Below are positions 1 to 7,782 of a stretch of DNA of 64,000 nt, piece by piece (the first letter of the stretch is position 1; each line of letters starts with the position of its first letter). The DNA comes from Roseomonas acroporae (GTDB taxonomy: Bacteria; Pseudomonadota; Alphaproteobacteria; Acetobacterales; Acetobacteraceae): positions 1-64,000 of the forward strand of contig NZ_JALPRX010000029.1 of the NCBI RefSeq assembly GCF_023223525.1, in the 5' to 3' direction. The notes below the pieces were generated by a model. It did no database searches and was not told the DNA's origin. It saw nothing but the letters and a program-made list of their open reading frames with translations. A program made the translations under genes and the position numbers.

Positions 1-977
1 TTCTCCGTGGCGAAACCGTCCAGTTCCGGATGTCGCTTGATAGCACGGGCACCGGCCAGCCGCTCGCTGGCGTTGGTGGCGAGACCTTCGACGGTGTGCC
101 CTTCGGACAGGCCCCTTTCGAGGTTGTCCATGACGTTGCGGCGGACCGCCAGTTCCCGGGCAGCGGCCTCGATTTCACCTCGGGCTGCCTCGGGGAGACC
201 CTGGGCGGCCGTGCCGCGCACCGCGCGGTAGATGCGGGCGGCGGAGCGGGCCAGCGGCGTGAGAACGGTATCCGCGACCACGCCCAGCCCGGCACCCTCG
301 GCCATCGACTTGATGCGCCGCTCTATCCCGCTGTCATCCGCAGCGGTCGCCAGGATGGACGGGATGGGCACCCCGGCTTCCCGGAGGACGGCGGAGAGGT
401 TGTCGTCGTGCGTGTCGGTCAGGGCGAAGTCGAGCGGGGCACCCACGGCGGCACCGCGCAGCACCGTGCCGAGGAGCGAGGTGGCCCGGGAAGCGTACTG
501 GAAGGCCCCACCGGCGCCGAGGAGTGCAGCACCGCCGAGGAAGGAGCCGACCTCCTGTACGATCTCGCCGGTGCCGGTGCTGGGTTCCAGGGCGCGGGTG
601 TTCAGGACTTGGTCCACCGCATCGGGGACACGCTGCGCGCGGCGGTTCGGGTTCGTCAGGCCGATGGCATCGGTGGCCTGGGTGATGGCCCCGTTGATGC
701 CCTGCTCAAGATCATTGACGGCCGACAGGGCACGCCGGGGGATTTCGAGGGGCAGCGTGGCGAGCGCGAAGGCGCCATCGCGGAGGTGGTCGAAGAAGCC
801 CCGGCGCTGCGGCTGGTTCGGGGAAGGCTGCTGCGGCCAGCCATCGGGGCCAAGGCCCTCGGCTTCCTCTTGCTCGATAAGCTGGAGGAGCATCTGCCGG
901 CGGCGGTTCAGGAGTTCCGAGTTGGGGTCTTCGTTGGAGAGCGCGGAGACGGTGGTGGGTTCGAGGTTGTCGGTCAT
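1..977 (-). CDS. Hypothetical protein of a mobile element, 3' end outside window
   Basis: An open frame runs from an ATG at 977-975 to the left edge without a stop, giving at least 325 residues. An AGGA-like ribosome site (reverse of ggttcct) sits just before the start. The protein begins MTDNLEPTTVSALSN. Around residues 60-75 it has an amphipathic stretch (DHLRDGAFALATLPLEI), followed by Gly/Ala-rich hydrophobic segments near residues 115-150 (SFLGGAALLGAGG, LLGTVLRGAAVGAPL) and an Arg/Glu-rich helical tail. Alternating helical and small hydrophobic segments of this kind occur in internal virion or injected proteins and in polyvalent proteins of phages and plasmids, but I see no diagnostic motif and assign no function. 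It is the most distal visible gene of a minus-strand series that continues out of the window. Confidence 0.7.
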   Translation of the reverse strand, partial: MTDNLEPTTVSALSNEDPNSELLNRRRQMLLQLIEQEEAEGLGPDGWPQQPSPNQPQRRGFFDHLRDGAFALATLPLEIPRRALSAVNDLEQGINGAITQATDAIGLTNPNRRAQRVPDAVDQVLNTRALEPSTGTGEIVQEVGSFLGGAALLGAGGAFQYASRATSLLGTVLRGAAVGAPLDFALTDTHDDNLSAVLREAGVPIPSILATAADDSGIERRIKSMAEGAGLGVVADTVLTPLARSAARIYRAVRGTAAQGLPEAARGEIEAAARELAVRRNVMDNLERGLSEGHTVEGLATNASERLAGARAIKRHPELDGFATE

Positions 978-1226
978 CGGGTTCCTTCGAGGAGGAGCAT
1001 GCGCGCACGCACAGGCACCCGCGTGCCCATCGGGGGAACGGCGGGGGACCTGCGGTGCAGCGGTGGATTGGTTGCTGGTGACGCGCTGCGCGTGAGCAGC
1101 CGTAGCGCACAGGGTGACGAAAAGCCGTGTCGGCGCATGGGCTTCTGGCCCGCGCTGTCCACTGCTCTGGTGCAGTGGAACAGGATTAGAGGTAAGCGCC
1201 TGTTCCGATTGCGCTTTCCGGGACCA

Positions 1227-1949
1227 CTAGAAGTCCTCGTTGATCTCGAAGGGGGCCGCCCGTTCCACCTCCTCCAGAGCCCCCCGCAGGGCCACCACGA
1301 GCTTCCCCCGCTGGTGCCTACAGTCCACCCCGCGTGCCGCCGCGACGGCCTGGGCGATGCACTCGGCGGCGGTATCGTGGAAGCTCGGCAGGCGCGACCG
1401 CACATCCGGTGCCATGCCGCCCCCATCGCCTCCCGCGTACTGCCGGGCCACCTGCGGGAAATCCTTCCGGAGCCAGCGGAGGATCGTGGTGTGCCCGACA
1501 AGTCCGAACCGCTGGGCCACCTCCCGGAGCGTTCGAAGGTGCCCCCGGTGATCCTTGAGGTTCCCCGCGCGGACGAAGGCGCGGAACGCCTCCTGCTTCT
1601 CCTTCGGCTTCAGCGGCAGCCCGTGGCGCATGTTCGCCTCGGCGGCGATCCATCGCGCCTCCTTCGTGGTGGTCGCGACCACCTCGGCCTCCACCATGAG
1701 GATGCCGCGCTCGCGGTAGGCCGAGACCCGATGGAAGCCGTCGAGGAGGACAAGGGCGCCGGCGATGCACCCGACCTTCAGCGGCGGCATCTCGCCATCG
1801 GCGCGGAGGACGCCGACATACCGGGCCACCGTCGCCTCATCCAACGCGCTGCGGATTTGGTAGGCGGGATCAACGAGAATGTCCGCCAGCGCCAGCGTGC
1901 GGGTCTCCGTGGGCACCGAAGGCGCACCCTGGGCGGCACCACCGGCCAT
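1227..1949 (-). CDS. ParB/Srx-fold nuclease-domain protein
   Basis: The protein has 240 residues. Its N-terminal domain follows the ParB/Srx (ParBc) pattern: an LADILVDPAYQIR segment near residue 22, then LLDGFHRVSAYRERG near residue 70, which corresponds to the family's DGxHRxxA box. A helical middle part (KEKQEAFRAFVRAG, then LREVAQRFGLVGHTTILRWLRKD) looks like a helix-turn-helix. The C-terminal third is Ala-rich and unrecognised. The ATG at 1949 overlaps the TGA of the upstream gene (TGATG), so the two are translationally coupled; an in-frame GTG lies one codon earlier. ParB-like proteins of this size occur in phages and integrative elements as partition, regulatory or nuclease-like factors. 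No ParA is in the window, so a true partition role is not supported. Confidence 0.85.
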   Translation of the reverse strand: MAGGAAQGAPSVPTETRTLALADILVDPAYQIRSALDEATVARYVGVLRADGEMPPLKVGCIAGALVLLDGFHRVSAYRERGILMVEAEVVATTTKEARWIAAEANMRHGLPLKPKEKQEAFRAFVRAGNLKDHRGHLRTLREVAQRFGLVGHTTILRWLRKDFPQVARQYAGGDGGGMAPDVRSRLPSFHDTAAECIAQAVAAARGVDCRHQRGKLVVALRGALEEVERAAPFEINEDF

Positions 1950-2656
1950 CACGCGGCCTCCTTCACGCCCGCCTCAAGCTCCCCCAGCGCCCCCACGAGT
2001 TCCGCCTTGACCTTGTCCTGCCGGGCTTCCTCGGCGTCCTCCATGCGCGCCAGGGTGGTCCCGACCATGCCCAGGCTGACGGAGAGCACGCGGCCCATCT
2101 CGACCATCACCCGCTTGTTCGGGTCGCGGTAGCCACGGCGCGTCCGCCGCGCCTTGTGGTCCCACCATTCATAGGCGTTCACGTCCCGCAGGCGCCGGAC
2201 CACCCGGGCCATCTGGACGAAGAAGGCATCGTCCGACTTGAAGCGTCCCGGCTCCCGGCGCTCCATCAGGATCACGGCGGCGACCAGGCGCCACACCTCC
2301 CGGGGCTTGGCGACGCGGGCGAGCTTGTCGATTTCCTCGGCGCAGAGGCGCTGGATGCCCGACATGGGCTGCCCTCTGTTCCACGCCGCGAGGTCGGTGG
2401 CGGCAGCGTCGGCCAGGGCACGAAAGCGTTCATCGGCGGCATCCCACGCGCGCGCCTCGGGGGTCACCTTCAGGCGCCTGTCGGTGATCTTGAGGTACGG
2501 CGCGAGTTCCTTGAGGTTCACCTGCCGCTGCTCGGCGTGGCCGTGGCGGCGTTCGTGGGAGCGATGCTTGTTGCAGTAGATGCTCCAGGCACGGGAAGCC
2601 CGGCGACCGCCGCCGACAGGGCGCGCGCAACCGGGCACGGCGCAGAGGTGCGACAT
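1949..2656 (-). CDS. Cys/His-rich mobile-element protein, unknown function
   Basis: The protein has 235 residues. The first 40 contain CAVPGC and YCNKH plus further His residues (SHERRHGH), a C-x4-C...C-x2-H arrangement that probably binds zinc. The remainder is helical and charged, with ALADAAATDLAAWN near residue 85, WRLVAAVILMERR near residue 120 and an Arg-rich patch (KARRTRRGYRDPNKR) near residue 170. The stop overlaps the start of the ParB-like gene downstream, so both are probably one transcript. The N-terminal zinc cluster and basic patch suggest nucleic-acid binding, which is inference. I do not recognise the family. Confidence 0.75.
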   Translation of the reverse strand: MSHLCAVPGCARPVGGGRRASRAWSIYCNKHRSHERRHGHAEQRQVNLKELAPYLKITDRRLKVTPEARAWDAADERFRALADAAATDLAAWNRGQPMSGIQRLCAEEIDKLARVAKPREVWRLVAAVILMERREPGRFKSDDAFFVQMARVVRRLRDVNAYEWWDHKARRTRRGYRDPNKRVMVEMGRVLSVSLGMVGTTLARMEDAEEARQDKVKAELVGALGELEAGVKEAA

Positions 2657-2776
2657 GCGAGGGTAGTCCTTCGATTGTGTGGAGAGGGAGGTGGTGTCGA
2701 GGGGACGCCAAGGGAGCGCCCAGGGTGCCCCGGAGGATTACGTTTCCGGGTGGCGCGTGCTCGCCGTGGGAGCGTT

Positions 2777-3136
2777 CTACGCGCTCGCCGGTACTGCCCC
2801 AGCGGCCGGAGCCGGAAGCCGCTCAGCAGTGGCCGCACGGGCAACAGCGTTGGGATGCGGCTGATGGCGGGACAGGCTGAAGCCTCGCCGCTCGTCTTCT
2901 TTCAGGATGAACCGCGTTGCCCGTTCGATGCTGCGGATGACGAGACGGAGCGTGCCATCCTCGCCGCGCACCTCGGCGGCCCCGGAGTAACCCAAGGCGA
3001 CCATCTCGCGGAGCAAGCGGCGCAGCGCGTCGGAGCGGTGGGTGACGGAGAGGATGCGGTCGCCGTGCGCGAAGCGGCACACGTCGCCGCCCGCGCCATG
3101 CTTGATGGCGCTGGTGGTGATCTGAAGGAGAACCAT
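2777..3136 (-). CDS. Small hypothetical protein
   Basis: The protein has 119 residues. The frame is open further upstream to 3367, but the ATG at 3136 is preceded by AAGGACC at suitable spacing and the upstream part is low-complexity, so I chose it. The protein begins MVLLQITTSAIKHG. Residues 15-80 have alternating strands and a helix (DRILSVTHRSDALRRLLREMVALGYSG, then DGTLRLVIRS). The last 30 residues are Ala/Pro-rich. The compact fold and the position among mobile-element genes suggest a small accessory or DNA-binding protein, but there is no motif to fix the role. Confidence 0.6.
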   Translation of the reverse strand: MVLLQITTSAIKHGAGGDVCRFAHGDRILSVTHRSDALRRLLREMVALGYSGAAEVRGEDGTLRLVIRSIERATRFILKEDERRGFSLSRHQPHPNAVARAATAERLPAPAAGAVPASA

Positions 3137-3432
3137 GGTGGTCCTTTGGTTGTCGGGGAGGTGCCACGTGGTGACAGTCGCGATGGTGGCGACGATGGCG
3201 ACGCTGAAGGGATCACACCGCAGGGGTGGCGCATGCTCGCCGCCAGCGGCTTCCACGGGTGGCCGGTGGTGCCCTACCGGGGACCTGCGGCGTTGGCTTC
3301 CAGCCTCAGCGGGCAGAGGCGCATGGAGAGATTGGCGGGGCAGGTGTTCCGGGGCTTCAGCACCCACCCCCGCGCCCGCACGCGCACGAAAATCCGTGCG
3401 GCGACCATCAGCCCCGGCGATGCCGGGCTAGT

Positions 3433-3765
3433 TCACGGTTTCGGCTTGCGCGGGGTGCGCTTGCGCTTGGAGTAGTCACGCTCCTCGTGGATGCCGGCTT
3501 GGAGGAGGAGCATCCGCCCTTCCTCCGTCTCCCGCAGTTCCGCGATGGAGGGCGCCTTCTGGTTCAGCCACGGGAAGCGTTCGTGGAACCTGACCTTGCC
3601 AGCCTCGGTCAGCAGGGCGCCGAAGGTCGGATGGATCGTGAAGTCCGCGCCTTCGGTGAGACCGGCATTCTCGTACACTTCCAGCATGGCTTGGTCGGGA
3701 TCGTCATTGCCGGGCCACGCGATGCCGAGATGATGGCGCAGCATGGGCGCCTTGGGTGTCTTCAT
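3433..3765 (-). CDS. Small hypothetical protein
   Basis: The protein has 110 residues, begins MKTPKAPMLRHHLG and ends in a strongly basic tail (SKRKRTPRKPKP). A purine-rich stretch (reverse of ggggaccttgggg) precedes the ATG. The middle (LTEGADFTIHPTFGALLTEAGKVRFHERFPWL) looks globular. The basic C-terminus suggests contact with nucleic acid. About 300 bases of apparently non-coding DNA separate it from the gene downstream. No family was recognised. Confidence 0.65.
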   Translation of the reverse strand: MKTPKAPMLRHHLGIAWPGNDDPDQAMLEVYENAGLTEGADFTIHPTFGALLTEAGKVRFHERFPWLNQKAPSIAELRETEEGRMLLLQAGIHEERDYSKRKRTPRKPKP

Positions 3766-3920
3766 GGGGGACCTTGGGGATGTTGGGGTGGCAGCAGGCC
3801 AGGGCGGGGCAGCCGGCGACAGCGCGGGCGTGCCTCTGCGTAGGTAGGGGGTAATCGCCCCCGTTCTTCGCTGATCTGCGAAAAAGGGTTGCTCGGCTCC
3901 CGGCGGATGCAGCGGCCCGG

Positions 3921-3956
3921 AAACGAAGAAGCCCTCCCGGGGTGAACCGGAAGGGC
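3921..3956 (-). terminator. Rho-independent terminator
   Basis: Read on the minus strand, a 10-bp stem (GCCCTTCCGG with CCGGGAGGGC, one G-T pair) closes a 6-nt loop and is followed by TTCTTCGTTT. It lies downstream of the 4061-4477 gene and separates it from the 3433-3765 gene. Confidence 0.75.
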
Positions 3957-3999
3957 CTCGGAGGTCGCTGCTGTGCGTAGGTGCGGGGTATTCGGCGGA

Positions 4000-4025
4000 C
4001 TTATCGCTAAACCCGAAACGATAAG
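4000..4025. repeat. Inverted repeat downstream of 4061 gene
   Basis: Perfect 7-bp arms (CTTATCG and CGATAAG) are separated by 12 nt. It lies between the stop of the 4061-4477 gene and the terminator at 3921. It may be a processing hairpin or a protein site; there is no T-tract. Confidence 0.4.
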
Positions 4026-4060
4026 GAAAACTGATGGTGAGCCTGAACCCGGCAGCCGAC

Positions 4061-4477
4061 TTACGGCTGCTGCATCGCCGCCTGGGCCATGAACGTCTGC
4101 GCCTCGCGCAGCATCCTCACGGCGAACACCTCATGCGCCTTTCCGTCGCCAAGCTTTCCCCTCCCGCTTTCGATCATGGCCTCCATCTCCACCATGCCGG
4201 CGGCGGTGGCGAGCTTCAGACGCATCCCGGCCGCCGTCCGCGCGGGGGTCGCTTCGATGGCCTTGAGGGTGCGATCCCACTCCGCCATGGCATCCCCTAG
4301 GTCCCTGTCATCGAAAGTCCCCGGGTAGTTGTCGGTGCCCTCTATGGTGGTCCGGAGTTCGTTGGCGCGGCGGCAGAGGGCGCACAGGGCGGCATCGGGG
4401 CCAGGACCGTAGTCGGTCGCGGCGGCAGGATGCGCAACCTTGGCGGTCATGGCAGACTTCGCGATAGCCTTGGGCAT
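4061..4477 (-). CDS. Hypothetical protein
   Basis: The protein has 138 residues. It starts MPKAIAKSAMTAKV, carries a CALCRRANELR motif near residue 35 (two cysteines spaced C-x2-C), and has a long helical second half (MRLKLATAAGMVEMEAMIESGRGK). It is followed by a clear terminator and preceded by an AT-rich promoter region, so it appears to be a monocistronic gene transcribed away from the 4736-5874 pair. A second ATG ten codons in (MTAKV) is an alternative start. The function is unknown. Confidence 0.65.
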   Translation of the reverse strand: MPKAIAKSAMTAKVAHPAAATDYGPGPDAALCALCRRANELRTTIEGTDNYPGTFDDRDLGDAMAEWDRTLKAIEATPARTAAGMRLKLATAAGMVEMEAMIESGRGKLGDGKAHEVFAVRMLREAQTFMAQAAMQQP

Positions 4478-4735
4478 CGGGTTCTTCCGTTGCTCGGGGT
4501 CAGGCCGGGTGGCGGTGTTGGTAGCACCTCACTCGGCCGCCAACCGCTGGTTGTTGGCCTCCCGATAATACTCAACCAGATAACGGACGGAAGATAAAAA
4601 CGACAAGCGCGCTGAGAATGTTTGCTCCTGTATCGGAGCGATATACTTGGAACCAATATAGTATTTCTCTATTACTGATTTGATCCAACCGGCGCAAGAG
4701 CACTATGTCGCCCCTCGGTTTTTGGGGTTCAGCAC
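4478..4735. promoter_or_regulatory. Divergent AT-rich promoter region with palindrome
   Basis: This 258-bp gap lies between oppositely transcribed genes. Bases 4560-4690 are far richer in A+T than anything around them. It contains an inverted repeat GCTCC-6 nt-GGAGC at 4624-4639, followed by a run of TATA-like stretches (atatactt, aatatagtattt). Strong AT-rich divergent promoters with a palindromic operator are typical of the control regions of phages and integrative elements. Confidence 0.5.
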
Positions 4736-5221
4736 ATGGTCAGCGCCACCTTGCCTATCTGTCCTTCATCTGGCCCCCGGGGCTGGTCCCGCATCTACGT
4801 GGAGCCATCCGTGGGGGAGCTTATGGTGGCGCTGCGGGCCACCGATGGATTGGTCTCCGTCCGCCAGGGCGCGCTCCCCGGTCAGTGGCATGTCGTCCTG
4901 GGCGGCATCGAAGTCATGTGGCTGCCTGCGGTCACGCCGCCGATGCCTCCGTTGCCAGCCATGGAGCCAATACCGGCGGAGGTGCCGGCGGCGATCCCGG
5001 AGAGCCCGGAGACGATGACCCACACGCACGGTGCCTCGAAGAACTATGAGGTGGGCGCCCCGGTAATCTTCCAAACATCGGGACGCATGGGCCATTCCCC
5101 GGAGCGCAAGGGGACCTTCGTGCGCCTCTACGACACCCCGAAGGGCCTCTATGTGCTGGTCAAAGGGGATGACGGCCAGGAGCGCAGGGTGCGCCCGGCG
5201 TTGGTCAGGCAGGCGGGATAG
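4736..5221 (+). CDS. Hypothetical protein
   Basis: The protein has 161 residues. All three plus frames are open here. This one is chosen because its C-terminal 70 residues (YEVGAPVIFQT...GTFVRLYDTPKGLYVLVKG...RRVRPALVRQ) read like a small beta-rich domain and it ends 5 bp before the next gene. A Pro-rich linker (PAVTPPMPPLPAMEPIP) near residues 63-85 divides it into two parts. The N-terminal half (IYVEPSVGELMVALRATDGLVSVRQG) is unrecognised. It probably forms an operon with the YkgJ-type gene. No function is assigned, and the start codon is uncertain. Confidence 0.55.
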   Translation: MVSATLPICPSSGPRGWSRIYVEPSVGELMVALRATDGLVSVRQGALPGQWHVVLGGIEVMWLPAVTPPMPPLPAMEPIPAEVPAAIPESPETMTHTHGASKNYEVGAPVIFQTSGRMGHSPERKGTFVRLYDTPKGLYVLVKGDDGQERRVRPALVRQAG

Positions 5222-5226
5222 CGGCC

Positions 5227-5874
5227 ATGGATGACGAACCGGAAGACGACGAACTCTGTGTCGAGTACGAGACGGAGCAGTACGAGAGCACCACGGCCAT
5301 CCTGGCGACCACCGCCGACTTCTTCCGGGTCACCGTCAACTTCCTGCATGCCGCAGAGGATGTGGCCGCGATGGTGCGTGCCAGCGCCGAGGAGAACGAG
5401 GGCCAGCGCGTTGCCTGCAAGGCCGGCTGTTCATGGTGCTGCCATCAGCCGGTTGAGGTCTCGGCAGGGGAGGTTCTGGTGGTCGCGCTCGCCACCCTGG
5501 CGCTTGAAGATGCCGGCATGGAAGCATTCTGGGACCGCGTGGCTGACCACGAGAACCGCTTGGCGTGCCCGGCACTCGGGCCAGACGGCCGGTGCTCCAT
5601 CTACCCGGTACGGCCGGCGATGTGCCGTGCTGCTGATTCGTTCGACGCGGGTATCTGCAAGGCGGCTTTGAGTGATCCCAAGGTGCCCGGGAGGTTCAGC
5701 GAGGCCAGCGAGCTTGTCGCCTGCCGTGGCGCCGGCCATATCCTGGCGCTCGAAGATCGTGGGTTCGACAGCCGCATCTACGTCCTGGCCCCGACATTGG
5801 CAGCGGTGGGGAAGATGGGCCTACCGGAAGCGGAGAGGAGATGGCGAGCGGGCCAGCCCCTCCTACCGGATTAG
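5227..5874 (+). CDS. YkgJ-type cysteine-cluster protein
   Basis: The protein has 215 residues. It carries the CxxxCxxCC core (CKAGCSWCC, residues 63-71) and a later CPALGPDGRCSIYPVRPAMCR segment near residue 115. This is the cysteine pattern of the YkgJ/UPF0153 family, thought to bind an Fe-S or zinc cluster. The N-terminus is very acidic (MDDEPEDDELCVEYETEQYES). A further cysteine (CRGAG) follows near residue 160. It starts 5 bp after the preceding gene. The last 12 bp overlap the 3' end of the convergent antirepressor gene. The biological role of the family is unsettled. Confidence 0.85.
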   Translation: MDDEPEDDELCVEYETEQYESTTAILATTADFFRVTVNFLHAAEDVAAMVRASAEENEGQRVACKAGCSWCCHQPVEVSAGEVLVVALATLALEDAGMEAFWDRVADHENRLACPALGPDGRCSIYPVRPAMCRAADSFDAGICKAALSDPKVPGRFSEASELVACRGAGHILALEDRGFDSRIYVLAPTLAAVGKMGLPEAERRWRAGQPLLPD

Positions 5875-6240
5875 CGGCGCTCGGTTCGGCCCGGCCACCA
5901 CGCGCACCGTGCCGACCTCCGAGATGACTTCGAGGGGCGAGGTGGGCGCTATCATGGCAGCCTTCGCGCGCCTCTCGCACTCGATGAAGTACTGCCGGGC
6001 GCGCTTGCCGGCGTCGTTGCGCTCCACCATGGCAAGCTCTTTCGCCATGTCGAGGGTCAGGTGGTACTCGGAAGTGGTCTGCGCACGCGCCTTTGCGCTT
6101 CCCGGTTCCGGGAGGCTCACCCCGGCGGCAGTCGTGAAGTCCACGCCGGCGACGAAGCCGTACTGCGCGATCCGGTCTTGTATCCACGTCGTGAACCGCT
6201 TGCCGACGCCCAGGAAGCCATGAAGCTCCCTGGCGTTCAC
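5863..6240 (-). CDS. AntA/AntB-type antirepressor
   Basis: Counted from the first standard start (GTG at 6240) the protein has 125 residues. The core NARELHGFLGVGKRFTTWIQDRI matches the AntA/AntB N-terminal DNA-mimic/antirepressor domain found in phages. The following EYHLTLDMAKELAMVERNDAGKRARQYFIECE segment is the usual continuation. The frame stays open upstream of the GTG and encodes a family-like lead-in (ATIAGEAVKTV), but no ATG, GTG or TTG is present in it before the resolvase gene. The true start may therefore be a rare codon (ATC/ATA), or the 5' end may be lost. Antirepressors relieve prophage repression, which supports a phage-derived region. Confidence 0.85.
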   Translation of the reverse strand: MNARELHGFLGVGKRFTTWIQDRIAQYGFVAGVDFTTAAGVSLPEPGSAKARAQTTSEYHLTLDMAKELAMVERNDAGKRARQYFIECERRAKAAMIAPTSPLEVISEVGTVRVVAGPNRAPLIR

Positions 6241-6311
6241 CGTCTTGACGGCTTCGCCGGCGATGGTGGCGGGGCGGATGGGGATGGTAGGTGGCGGGGG
6301 CCTGGGCTGCC

Positions 6312-6866
6312 CTATGCCGCCTCCTGCCCGCCCAGGATGCGGTACACGCTGGCCCGACCGATCCCCAGGCGGGCGGCAATCTCCGTCGCCCCCAAGCCCT
6401 GGGCCTTCAGGGCGCGCACCTCATCCCCCTGGATGGTCGCCGGGCGCCCCTTATAGACCCCCGCCGCCTTCGCTTTGGCGATGCCCTCCATCTGCCGCTC
6501 CCGCCGCAGGTTCGTCTCGAACTCCGCGAACACGCCCAGCATGTCGAGGAAGGCTTTGCCGGCGGCGGTGCTGGTGTCGATGGGCTGCTCCGTGGCGCGC
6601 AGGGCAACCCCCTTGGCCTTCAGGGCGCGCACAATGTCCTGCAAGTCCCCGATGGATCGGGCCAGCCGGTCGATGCGGGTGACCATCAGCACGTCGCCTT
6701 TCCGGAGGAAGGCCATCAGCGTCTCAAGCTCGGTGCGGCCCTCGCGGCTGGTGCCCGACCGCTTCTCTTCCCGGATGCACTCGCACCCGGCGGCGCGTAG
6801 GGCCTCCACCTGAATGCCGGCGTCTTGGTCTTCGGTGGATACCCGCGCGTAGCCATAGGCTGCCAT
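6312..6866 (-). CDS. Serine recombinase, resolvase/invertase family
   Basis: The protein has 184 residues from the ATG at 6866. An in-frame extension to 7034 is open but precedes the canonical first strand. The N-terminal catalytic domain has YGYARVSTEDQD with the nucleophilic Ser at about residue 9, then VTRIDRLARSIGDL near residue 65, GKAFLDMLGVFAEFE near residue 105 and RRERQMEGIAKAKAAGVYKGR. A C-terminal helix-turn-helix (GLGATEIAARLGIGRASVYRIL, residues 155-176) completes the Tn3-resolvase/Hin-like layout at the usual length. A cluster of repeats resembling a res site lies directly upstream. It probably resolves or inverts DNA for the element or a transposon within it. Confidence 0.95.
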   Translation of the reverse strand: MAAYGYARVSTEDQDAGIQVEALRAAGCECIREEKRSGTSREGRTELETLMAFLRKGDVLMVTRIDRLARSIGDLQDIVRALKAKGVALRATEQPIDTSTAAGKAFLDMLGVFAEFETNLRRERQMEGIAKAKAAGVYKGRPATIQGDEVRALKAQGLGATEIAARLGIGRASVYRILGGQEAA

Positions 6867-6876
6867 GGTCCACTCC

Positions 6877-6991
6877 GTCTCGTTTGGGTCTAGACCTTCA
6901 ACCGATACCGTCTCGGAATGCTGAAAGCAACCCAAATGAGGCGCCGCTGGTGTCTCGTAGCGTTGTACTGTTGGGGTATACCCAAACGAGA
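6877..6991. promoter_or_regulatory. Res-like recombination/operator site of the resolvase
   Basis: Three copies of an ACCCAAA(C/T)GAG motif lie just upstream of the resolvase start: inverted at 6879-6889, direct at 6930-6940 (one mismatch) and direct at 6980-6990. Two of them form short palindromes centred on TA: TTGGGTCTAGACC (6885-6897) and TTGGGGTATACCCAA (6971-6985). Repeated, partly palindromic subsites upstream of the gene are how resolvase res sites are built; they serve both recombination and autorepression. Confidence 0.6.
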
Positions 6992-7271
6992 TGCGGCGGG
7001 CATGGCCTGCTCTCGCACCATCGACCCCCGCCACTGCCAGTATGCGGATGCTGTCCGCCGTGCCGGGCGTGGCGCTGGCATCTTCGCCCAGGCACCACGC
7101 TTCCCCGTCACCGCCATCTCCTGCGGGTCACCCGGGGACGCACCCGCCACGCCGCCCACACGCCACCGGACGGGGCGCACAAGGACGCCCCCTGGTGCCC
7201 TGTGGGTGCGTCTGGGGGGCACGGGGGGATAGCGCGCCGGCCGCTTCCCGTAATCCCCGTCAGGCATATGC

Positions 7272-7625
7272 GTGGTAAAACTTCAGGAGCAAATCAACCT
7301 GTGGTGGCGATCCATGCTCAAGTGGCCCTCGGTTCTCCTCGGCGTCGCCTTAGGGGCGCTTGTGGCGCATCTGGGGGCACCTTTGGTTCGCGCGTCGGAC
7401 AGCACATTCGCTGTCTCCCCCACTTACCAACTTGTCGTCAGCCAAGCCGGAATGCTCACACGGATCGAAACGCGCACTGGCCGGATAGAAGCCTGCGTCC
7501 CTGAAGTAACTGACTGGTGGCAGATCGTATGCGGCGCGGATGCAGGACACGCAATGCGCCGCCGCGAAATGCTACGCCAGTTGGACGAACAAGAGGCCGT
7601 AGAGCGCAGGCGGGCCGCCGAGTAA
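7272..7625 (+). CDS. Small single-pass membrane or exported protein
   Basis: The protein has 117 residues from a GTG at 7272. One hydrophobic segment (WPSVLLGVALGALVAHLGAPLV, residues 18-39) follows a short basic N-terminus, giving a signal anchor or uncleaved signal peptide. The exported part contains two cysteines (EACVPEV and QIVCGAD), which could form a disulphide, and ends in a charged helix (RRREMLRQLDEQEAVERRR). An ATG at residue 15 (MLKWPS) is an alternative start. It is isolated between the resolvase promoter and a 600-bp non-coding stretch. The function is unknown. Confidence 0.6.
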   Translation: MVKLQEQINLWWRSMLKWPSVLLGVALGALVAHLGAPLVRASDSTFAVSPTYQLVVSQAGMLTRIETRTGRIEACVPEVTDWWQIVCGADAGHAMRRREMLRQLDEQEAVERRRAAE

Positions 7626-7782
7626 CCGGATGATAGCCCGAGGCCACCTTCTCCTCCCCCATGACATACGCCCCATCCTTGCGAATCATCTGGCCGGTCG
7701 CGGGGAAGGTGAAGGTGGATGGGTTCGCACGGGCTAGTTGTTGTGTCACGCCGAGCCAGCGAATCGGGCCACGTAGGCCCAA
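7456..7782 (-). CDS. Doubtful small protein, possibly a gene remnant
   Basis: This is an open frame of 108 codons. The first 55 residues (IRWLGVTQQLARANPSTFTFPATGQMIRKDGAYVMGEEKVASGYHP) look like real protein sequence and do not overlap another gene. The last 50 residues overlap the better-supported plus-strand gene and are Arg-rich, as expected of antisense reading. It may be the 5' part of a decayed mobile-element gene whose frame now runs into unrelated DNA. Confidence 0.3.
   Translation of the reverse strand: MGLRGPIRWLGVTQQLARANPSTFTFPATGQMIRKDGAYVMGEEKVASGYHPVTRRPACALRPLVRPTGVAFRGGALRVLHPRRIRSATSQLLQGRRLLSGQCAFRSV

Noticed and set aside
30-2132. A 700-codon plus-strand frame over the start of the window
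   Set aside because: It is antisense to three better-supported minus-strand genes, including the ParB-like gene with a recognisable domain and overlapping start and stop codons.
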